Positions 1-5,445 of a stretch of 5,445 bases of DNA are shown in pieces. The position numbers and the translations under genes are program-made. How positions within the stretch are numbered: the stretch's first letter is position 1; each line of letters begins with the position of its first letter. The notes beneath the pieces are model-generated. The model did not search any database and was not told where the DNA came from. It saw nothing but the letters and a program-made list of their open reading frames with translations. Origin of the DNA: an uncultured Ruminococcus sp. (GTDB taxonomy: Bacteria; Bacillota; Clostridia; Oscillospirales; Acutalibacteraceae); the NCBI GenBank assembly GCA_946414115.1, contig CAMKNF010000137.1:1-5445 (forward strand), written 5' to 3'.

Positions 1-44
1 ATACTTGATGGTGACTGGAGTTCAGACGTGTGCTCTTCCGATCT
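1..44 (+). other. Illumina TruSeq read-2 adapter left at contig end (non-genomic)
   Basis: Positions 11-44 are an exact 34-base match to the Illumina TruSeq read-2 adapter/indexing primer, beginning GTGACTGGAGTTC and ending CTCTTCCGATCT. Read on the minus strand it begins AGATCGGAAGAGC, the usual 3' read-through sequence. The genomic insert therefore starts at position 45. In the standard indexed primer the bases before GTGACTGG are a short index preceded by a flank ending in AT; positions 1-2 (AT) and 3-10 (acttgatg) would fit that layout with an 8-base index, but this part is inference from only two flank bases. The segment has no biological function. It creates a false stop codon for polC on the minus strand and a false plus-strand start whose translation begins MCSSDL. 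Confidence 0.97.
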
Positions 45-3000
45 GATTCATCTTATCTCTGACTGCCCTATGACCTTTCATAGCAACGGCACCGTCGAGG
101 TTTTCGCTTCGAACGGTAAAATAAGCCGCATAGTATTCGGCAGGCTTATGAACCTTGTACCAGCCAAGACGAAGTGTGGCAATCATATATGCAGCAGCGT
201 GAGCCTTAGGGAACATATATTTAATCTTCATACAGGAATCAATGTACCATTCAGGAACGTTATGCTCACGCATTGCCTTGAAATGCTCCTCTGTAAGAAG
301 CTTTGTGGCGTTACCCTTACGTACAATTTCCATAATCTTGAATGCCATTCCGGGTTCAAGCCCCTTGTGCATTAAGTAGGTCATAATGGAGTCACGAGTA
401 CCGATAACCTCGGAAATAGTACAGGTGCCGTTATGGATAAGCTCCTGCGCATTGCCCAGCCATACGTCAGTTCCGTGTGAAAGACCTGCAATCTGCAATA
501 GGTCGGAAAAGGTTTTTGGCTGTGCTTCAATCAGCATTCCTCTTACAAAGCTTGTGCCGCATTCGGGGAGACTGAATGTACCTGTTTTTGAATCAATATC
601 TTCCTCGGTAACGCCAAGTGCCTTTGGAGAAGTAAACAGCGACATAACCTCGGGGTCACTCATTGAAACCTTCATTACAGGGATTCCGGTAAATTTTTCA
701 AGATAATGGTAAATCGTCGGAACATCGTGTCCGAGCTCATCAAGCTTGGTGATAGTATCGTGAATTGAATGGAAGTCGAAGTGAGTTGTTATGTTGTCGG
801 AATTAACATCATTTGCAGGGTGCTGAACGGGACAGAAGTCATAGACATCGTTTGTCCTCGGTACAACAACCATTCCGCCGGGGTGCTGACCTGTTGTACG
901 CTTGACGCCCGTACAGCCGATTGCAAGGCGTTTTTCCTCTGCCTTATGCATTGTAAGTCCACGTTCCTGTGCGTACTTTTTGACAAATCCTATTGCTGTT
1001 TTTTCTGCAACGGTTGCAATTGTACCTGCTTTGAACACGTTATTCTTTCCGAACAGTTCTTCAGTGTAGCGGTGAGATTTGGACTGATACTCACCGCTGA
1101 AGTTAAGGTCAATATCAGGAACCTTGTCACCCTTGAAGCTCAGAAAGGTTTCAAACGGAATTTCGTGACCGTCCTGATCCATTCTTGTACCGCATTCAGG
1201 GCAATCCTTTGGCGGCAAATCAAATCCCGAGCCGTAACTGCCGTCAGTGATAAATTCACTGTGCTTACAATTGGGGCAGATATAGTGCGGACAAAGAGGA
1301 TTAACCTCGGAAATACCTGACATAGTAGCAACGAATGAGGAACCAACCGAACCTCGTGAGCCTACAAGATAGCCGTGAGCTTCACTGTCGGCAACAAGCT
1401 TCTGTGCTGTCATATAAAGTACGGAGAATCCGTAGGTGGTGATGGAATTAAGCTCTTTGTCAAGTCGTGCCTTAACAATTTCAGGCAGTGGATCGCCGTA
1501 TTTTTCCTTTGCCCTTTTCCAAGTAATATCAATAAGCTGTTCCTGCGCCCCCTCAATGTTTGGTGGGAAAGTACCCTTTGGAATAGGACGAACGCTTTCG
1601 CACATATCGGCTATTTTATTAGGATTTTCAACTACATATTCGTAAGCCTTATCCTTACCGAGCCACTCGAATTCCTTGAGCATTTCGGCAGTTGTTCTGA
1701 AATATAACGGTGCTTGGTCTTCTGCGTCTTTAAAGCCCTGTCCCGCCATAAGAATCTTTCTGAAATCCGAATCAGTCGGGTCCATAAAATGAACGTCGCA
1801 GGTTGCACACACAGGCTTTCCGAGTTCTTTTGCAAGCTTTATTATTGTGCGGTCAATTTCGTGCAGTTCTTCTTCTGTTTCAAATCTTCCCTCTCTTATA
1901 AGAAAGGCATTGTTGCCTGTAGGCTGAATTTCAAGGTAGTCATAAAAAGAGGCTATCTGCTTTAACTCTGCCCATGGCTTACCTGCCAAAATACTCTCGT
2001 AAAGCTGTCCTGCACAACAGGCTGAACCGATTATAAGTCCTTCACGGTACTTTACAAGCTCACTTTTGGGTATTCTCGGCTTTTTATAAAAATAGTCGAG
2101 ATGAGCGTAGGAAATTAATCTGTACAGATTTTTGAGTCCTGTTTTATTCTTTACAAGAATTATCTGGTGATACGTCGGGAGCTTTTTAAAATCTCCGCCT
2201 GCTATTTTTGTATTTATTTCATCGGTTTTTGTTATGTTGTAATCATCTTTTAAACGTTTGCAAAGGCTGATAAATATTTTTGCAAGAATTTCCGCATCAT
2301 CTGTTGCTCTGTGATGATTAAAATCACCAAGGCGGAGATATTTTGCTACGGTATCAAGCTTGCAATTTTTTATGTCGGGCAATATAGCTCTTGAAATTGC
2401 GACAGTATCAATTGAAGTGTAGTTGTATTCTCTGTCCATATTCTCACAAGCATTACGGATAAACGAAGTATCAAACGGTGCGTTGTGAGCAACAAGCACA
2501 TTGTCGCCTGCAAATTCAAGGAAAGCTGAAACAGCCTCGCTCTGTGACGGTGCATCCTTTACCATATCGTCGGTAATTCCAGTGAGCTGTGTAATCTTCT
2601 GCGGAATAGGCATTTCGGGATTTGCAAAGGTTGAGAAAGTGTCGGTTATTTCACCGTTTACAACCTTAACCGCACCGATTTCGGTAATTTTATCACGTGC
2701 GGCGGAAAGTCCGGTTGTTTCAATATCAAAGCAAATGAATGTTCCGTCAAACGGTGTATCCGCTTCACCTCTTACCGACTCAACAAGGTCGTCCATAAAA
2801 TATGCTTCCATTCCGTAGATAACCTTGATTTTTTCTTCGTCTTTATTAATTTTATCTGCCGCTTTCATAGCATCAGGAAACGCCTGTGCAACGCCGTGGT
2901 CGGTAATTGCAATTGCCTTGTGTCCCCACTGATATGCACGGTTTACAAGGTCACCTGCCGAGGTAACGGCGTCCATCTGTGACATATTTGTATGGAGATG

Positions 3001-4047
3001 GAGCTCTACACGCTTTTTCTCCGCTTTGTCAACAACCTTTACCTTTTGAGCAGTTCCGATTGAACGTGCGTTTACCACAAGCTCGCCAGCATATTTATCG
3101 TATTCAACATCACCCATAACAGCGATGGTATCTCCCTTGCGGATTGAATCAACAGACGCAGACTCCTGAATTGTATTAAATACTTTTACGGTTGTAGAGC
3201 CTGTATAGTCGGTTATATCAATCGTAAAAATATTTTTATCGCCAGATTTTGTCACTCTCTTTTCAAGGTCGAAAACATCGCCCCAGATTACTACTCTTCC
3301 CGAGTCGCTTGCAATGGAGCTTATAGGTATCATTTTACCTCTTATGCTTCTGCCGTAAAGAGGACGGATTGAGGACTGAATAATCTGCGGAGTAGCAAAT
3401 TTACCCTCTCGGATTTCTATTTCACTTGCTGTATCTTCAAATTTTTTCTCTTTTATTTCTGCGGAATTTTCAGCTTCTTCACGGTAAAAATCAGCCGCTT
3501 TAGCGAGAATTTCACGCTGAACCTGCTCCTCGGCACTTTTTATTGCGTCACGATATTCAGAGCTGTCAGCTTCAATTTCCAAAGTCCCTGTATATGCAAC
3601 ATTGATATGCAAATCAAATTCTTCTGCAATGATATTTTTCAGAGCCTTGTCAAAGCCTTTAGCATCAAGCAGACTTTTGCCGCCGTTAAGGAGATTAATT
3701 GCAAGAGTGTTATCCTCGAATTTTACTTCCGCATTGTTTAAAGTTCCGTTAATGCTTGGAATTTCACGCTTTACAGCTAAATAAAGCTGTGGAAAATAAG
3801 CGGCTGAAAAAAGCTGTGAGGAAAAATGAGGCTTTATAGCAACGGATGAAACCTGCAAAATTCTCGCTATTCCTCTTTCCGCTTCAAAAAGCATATTACG
3901 CTCAACAAGCCCGTCGAAATTTACCCAAAGGGTAACCGAACGGGCTTCAGTTGCAATATTTAATTTTGTAATCGCGCCGTTTGATACTGCCTGTGGAAAA
4001 TCGGCAGTACCAAACAGCGAACTGAATACTTCGCCAATAGTTTTCAT
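45..4047 (-). CDS. polC: DNA polymerase III alpha subunit, PolC type (3' end missing)
   Basis: Replicative DNA polymerase of low-GC Gram-positive bacteria, which copies the chromosome in the cytoplasm and proofreads with its own 3'-5' exonuclease. Domains in order: N-terminal domain (about 1-165), a charged helical linker (about 165-215), an OB fold (about 235-335), and a PHP domain starting with the HLH motif at H350/H352 and resuming after the exonuclease to D751/H753. The inserted DEDDh exonuclease has D441 and E443 (FDIETTGL), D526 (AHNAPFD) and H579/D584. The polymerase core has a four-cysteine zinc site (C924, C927, C949, C952), catalytic D978 and D980 (VPDIDLNFS) and the third aspartate D1103 (KLDELGHD). 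Fingers motifs such as MFPKAHAAAY (1278-1287) follow. The ATG is supported by AGAAGGA five bases upstream. The frame is open throughout, but adapter replaces sequence after residue 1334; relatives run to about 1,440 residues, so roughly 100, including the expected C-terminal clamp-binding motif, are absent. Family identity is secure. Confidence 0.97.
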
Positions 4048-4052
4048 ATAAT

Positions 4053-4059
4053 TCCTTCT
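4053..4059 (-). promoter_or_regulatory. Ribosome binding site of polC
   Basis: Read on the minus strand this is AGAAGGA, a good Shine-Dalgarno sequence ending five bases before the polC ATG at 4047. It fixes the start codon and lies in the 27-bp gap after ispG. The gap holds no visible hairpin terminator or promoter, which suggests that polC is translated from a transcript that also carries ispG. Confidence 0.8.
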
Positions 4060-4074
4060 GCTATGAAAATTTAT

Positions 4075-5121
4075 TTAAGGTAATTTTTCAATTTCTTCTA
4101 CGAGTGCGTCAACAAGCTTTTCTTCGGGTACTTTACAGATTATTTCACCTTTTTTGAAAACAAGTCCGCAGCCGTCGCCGCCGGCAATTCCGATGTTGGC
4201 TTCTCTTGCTTCTCCCGGACCGTTTACCACACAGCCCATAACAGCTACCTTTATGTTCTTTTTGCAATCCTTCAATCTGTCCTCTACCTCGCCTGCAATT
4301 TTTACAAGGTCTATTCTTGTACGTCCGCAGGTTGGACAGGATACAAACTGAACACCGCTTTTCTGAATATCAAGTGCCTTTAAAATGTCGAAAGCAGCAT
4401 AGACTTCCTTTACAGGGTCGGCTGTGAGCGAAACTCTGATTGTATCGCCTATACCGTGAAGTAAAAGCGAGCCAATACCGGCCGAGGATTTTATAATACC
4501 CATATGCTCTGTTCCCGCTTCGGTAACGCCAAGGTGGAGCGGATAATCACACTGTTGAGATGCAAGCTCATAAGCCTTTACCATTGTTGAAACGGTTGAG
4601 CTTTTCATTGAAAGTACAATATCGTTAAAATCAAACTTCTCAAGAAGTGATGCGTGATAAAGTGCACTGTCGCAAAGAGCCTGGGGTGTGGGGTGACCGT
4701 ACTTTGCAAGGATTTCCTTTTCAAGAGAGCCTGAATTCACACCTATTCTAATCGGTATATTTCTTGCTTTGCAGGCGTTCGCAACTGCCTTTACCCTGTC
4801 GTCCGAACCAATATTGCCGGGATTGATTCTGATTTTATCAACACCTGCCGCACACGCCTCAAGAGCAAGCTTATAGTCAAAATGAATGTCGGCAACAATC
4901 GGAACACTTACAGCTTCTTTTAAAGCAGGAATAAGCTTTACCGCTTCCATATTCGGAATAGCCGCACGAATTATCTGACAGCCTGCTTTTTCAAGCTCAA
5001 CAGCCTGTTTAACCGAGCCTTCAATGTCGGTTGAGGGCACATTAAGCATTGACTGAACGGAAATTTCAGCTCCGCCGCCGATTTTGACATTTCCTGCTTT
5101 TACCTGAATTTTACTGCTCAT
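4075..5121 (-). CDS. ispG: 4-hydroxy-3-methylbut-2-en-1-yl diphosphate synthase (IspG/GcpE)
   Basis: Penultimate enzyme of the MEP (non-mevalonate) isoprenoid pathway. It reductively opens 2-C-methyl-D-erythritol 2,4-cyclodiphosphate to give HMBPP, using a [4Fe-4S] cluster and electrons from flavodoxin or ferredoxin in the cytoplasm. The 348-residue protein is complete and of the usual compact bacterial length. An N-terminal TIM barrel (about 1-245) carries the conserved stretches VQSM (22-25), RINPGNIG (98-105), GVNSGSLE (127-134) and GVTEAG (198-203). The C-terminal iron-sulfur domain (about 255-348) has C262 and C265 in SCPTCGRT, C297 in GCVVNGPGEA, and E304, the expected three-cysteine-plus-glutamate cluster ligands. 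The ATG is preceded by GGAGGA. The gene lies 16 bp after rseP and 27 bp before polC on the same strand, a common clostridial order and probably one operon. In related genomes dxr, another MEP gene, often lies just upstream of rseP; that part is outside the window. No residue expected for activity is missing. Confidence 0.98.
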   Translation of the reverse strand: MSSKIQVKAGNVKIGGGAEISVQSMLNVPSTDIEGSVKQAVELEKAGCQIIRAAIPNMEAVKLIPALKEAVSVPIVADIHFDYKLALEACAAGVDKIRINPGNIGSDDRVKAVANACKARNIPIRIGVNSGSLEKEILAKYGHPTPQALCDSALYHASLLEKFDFNDIVLSMKSSTVSTMVKAYELASQQCDYPLHLGVTEAGTEHMGIIKSSAGIGSLLLHGIGDTIRVSLTADPVKEVYAAFDILKALDIQKSGVQFVSCPTCGRTRIDLVKIAGEVEDRLKDCKKNIKVAVMGCVVNGPGEAREANIGIAGGDGCGLVFKKGEIICKVPEEKLVDALVEEIEKLP

Positions 5122-5125
5122 TTTA

Positions 5126-5131
5126 TCCTCC
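5126..5131 (-). promoter_or_regulatory. Ribosome binding site of ispG
   Basis: Read on the minus strand this is GGAGGA, a near-consensus Shine-Dalgarno sequence four bases before the ispG ATG at 5121. It sits in the 16-bp gap between the rseP stop codon and ispG. Such close spacing leaves no room for a terminator and points to cotranscription with rseP. Confidence 0.85.
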
Positions 5132-5137
5132 GTTTTG

Positions 5138-5445
5138 CTACATTCCCGGGAGTGTGCCCGTTATCAGCTGCCATACATCTTTAAGCGACACTACTAACAT
5201 AAATAACATCAACAATACAAGTCCTGCTGTATTTACAATCTGCTCGACTTTTCTCGGAATCGGTTTTCTGAAAATCCATTCGATAAGCAGGAACAGGAAA
5301 CGTCCGCCGTCAAGAGCCGGGAACGGCAGCATATTTACTATTCCGAGGTTGACGGTAATGAGTATCATTACAAATAAAATATTGTTTACCGCCGAGCCGA
5401 AGCTGCTTTCAAGTCCCTGTGAAGCAACCTGAGTTACAGCACTTG
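5138..5445 (-). CDS. rseP: Site-2 intramembrane protease RseP/RasP, M50 family (C-terminal fragment)
   Basis: C-terminal 101 residues of a membrane zinc metalloprotease that cuts transmembrane substrates such as anti-sigma factors during regulated intramembrane proteolysis. The reading frame continues to the window edge: codons upstream of the methionine at 5368 translate as SAVTQVASQG and onward in family-like sequence, so that methionine is internal and the gene is cut by the edge. Visible are NMLPFPALDGG (fragment residues 37-47), the conserved NxxPxPxLDG motif whose aspartate (residue 45) is the third zinc ligand, and two hydrophobic membrane segments at about residues 20-40 and 68-88. 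The HExxH active-site helix and PDZ domain expected upstream are outside the window. The protein ends with a TAG stop, 16 bp before ispG. Members in Gram-positive bacteria go by RasP or RseP; the substrate here is unknown. Confidence 0.93.
   Translation of the reverse strand, partial: SAVTQVASQGLESSFGSAVNNILFVMILITVNLGIVNMLPFPALDGGRFLFLLIEWIFRKPIPRKVEQIVNTAGLVLLMLFMLVVSLKDVWQLITGTLPGM

Noticed and set aside
28..375. Plus-strand open frame starting GTG and translating as MCSSDL
   Set aside because: Its start and first residues lie in the adapter, and the rest is antisense to the conserved 3' part of polC. No family resemblance or ribosome binding site supports it.
769..1320. 183-residue plus-strand open frame with a cysteine-rich stretch
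   Set aside because: It lies entirely antisense to the most conserved polymerase core of polC. The cysteine-rich look comes from reading the complement of that coding sequence, and no credible motif was seen.
45..4047. PolC as a naturally truncated pseudogene or a shortened variant
   Set aside because: The frame is uninterrupted, all catalytic residues sought are present, and the truncation coincides exactly with the adapter junction.
4048..4074. Terminator, promoter or small RNA between ispG and polC
   Set aside because: Only 27 bp are available, with no stem-loop plus T-run and no convincing -35/-10 pair; the only supported element is the polC ribosome binding site.
5138..5368. A small 76-residue membrane protein starting at the methionine at 5368
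   Set aside because: The frame continues upstream to the window edge with RseP-like sequence, so this methionine is internal to a longer gene.
5154..5432. 92-residue plus-strand open frame near the window end
   Set aside because: It is antisense to the rseP fragment, whose minus-strand frame contains the recognisable NMLPFPALDGG motif and membrane segments.

Overview
The window looks like one end of an assembled contig from a low-to-moderate GC Gram-positive bacterium of the class Clostridia, probably an Oscillospirales/Ruminococcaceae-like gut lineage. The class rests on a PolC-type replicative polymerase, which is typical of Firmicutes, and on the gene order rseP-ispG-polC, which is common in Clostridia. 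The family-level guess is impression only, since no search was run.

All real genes lie on the minus strand and are read from high to low coordinates. First comes the C-terminal 101 residues of an RseP/RasP-type site-2 membrane protease (5138-5445, cut by the window edge). A 16-bp gap follows, then a complete ispG for the MEP isoprenoid pathway (4075-5121). After a 27-bp gap comes polC, the DNA polymerase III alpha subunit with its built-in proofreading exonuclease (45-4047). Each of the two complete starts has a clear Shine-Dalgarno sequence. No terminator or obvious promoter is visible between the genes, so they probably form one transcript started upstream of the window. The gene products act in separate processes (membrane proteolysis, isoprenoid precursor supply, chromosome replication); the link between them is conserved gene order rather than a shared pathway.

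The first 44 bases are not genomic. Positions 11-44 match the Illumina TruSeq read-2 adapter exactly, and positions 1-10 may be the library index plus two bases of flank. The adapter cuts polC: its last genuine complete codon is residue 1334, and the apparent ending IGRAHV plus stop is translated adapter. About 100 C-terminal residues are missing for assembly reasons, not biological ones.

I found no RNA gene, CRISPR array, mobile element or repeat, and no undescribed system. Apart from the adapter and two short gaps the window is entirely coding, and it is an ordinary housekeeping region.
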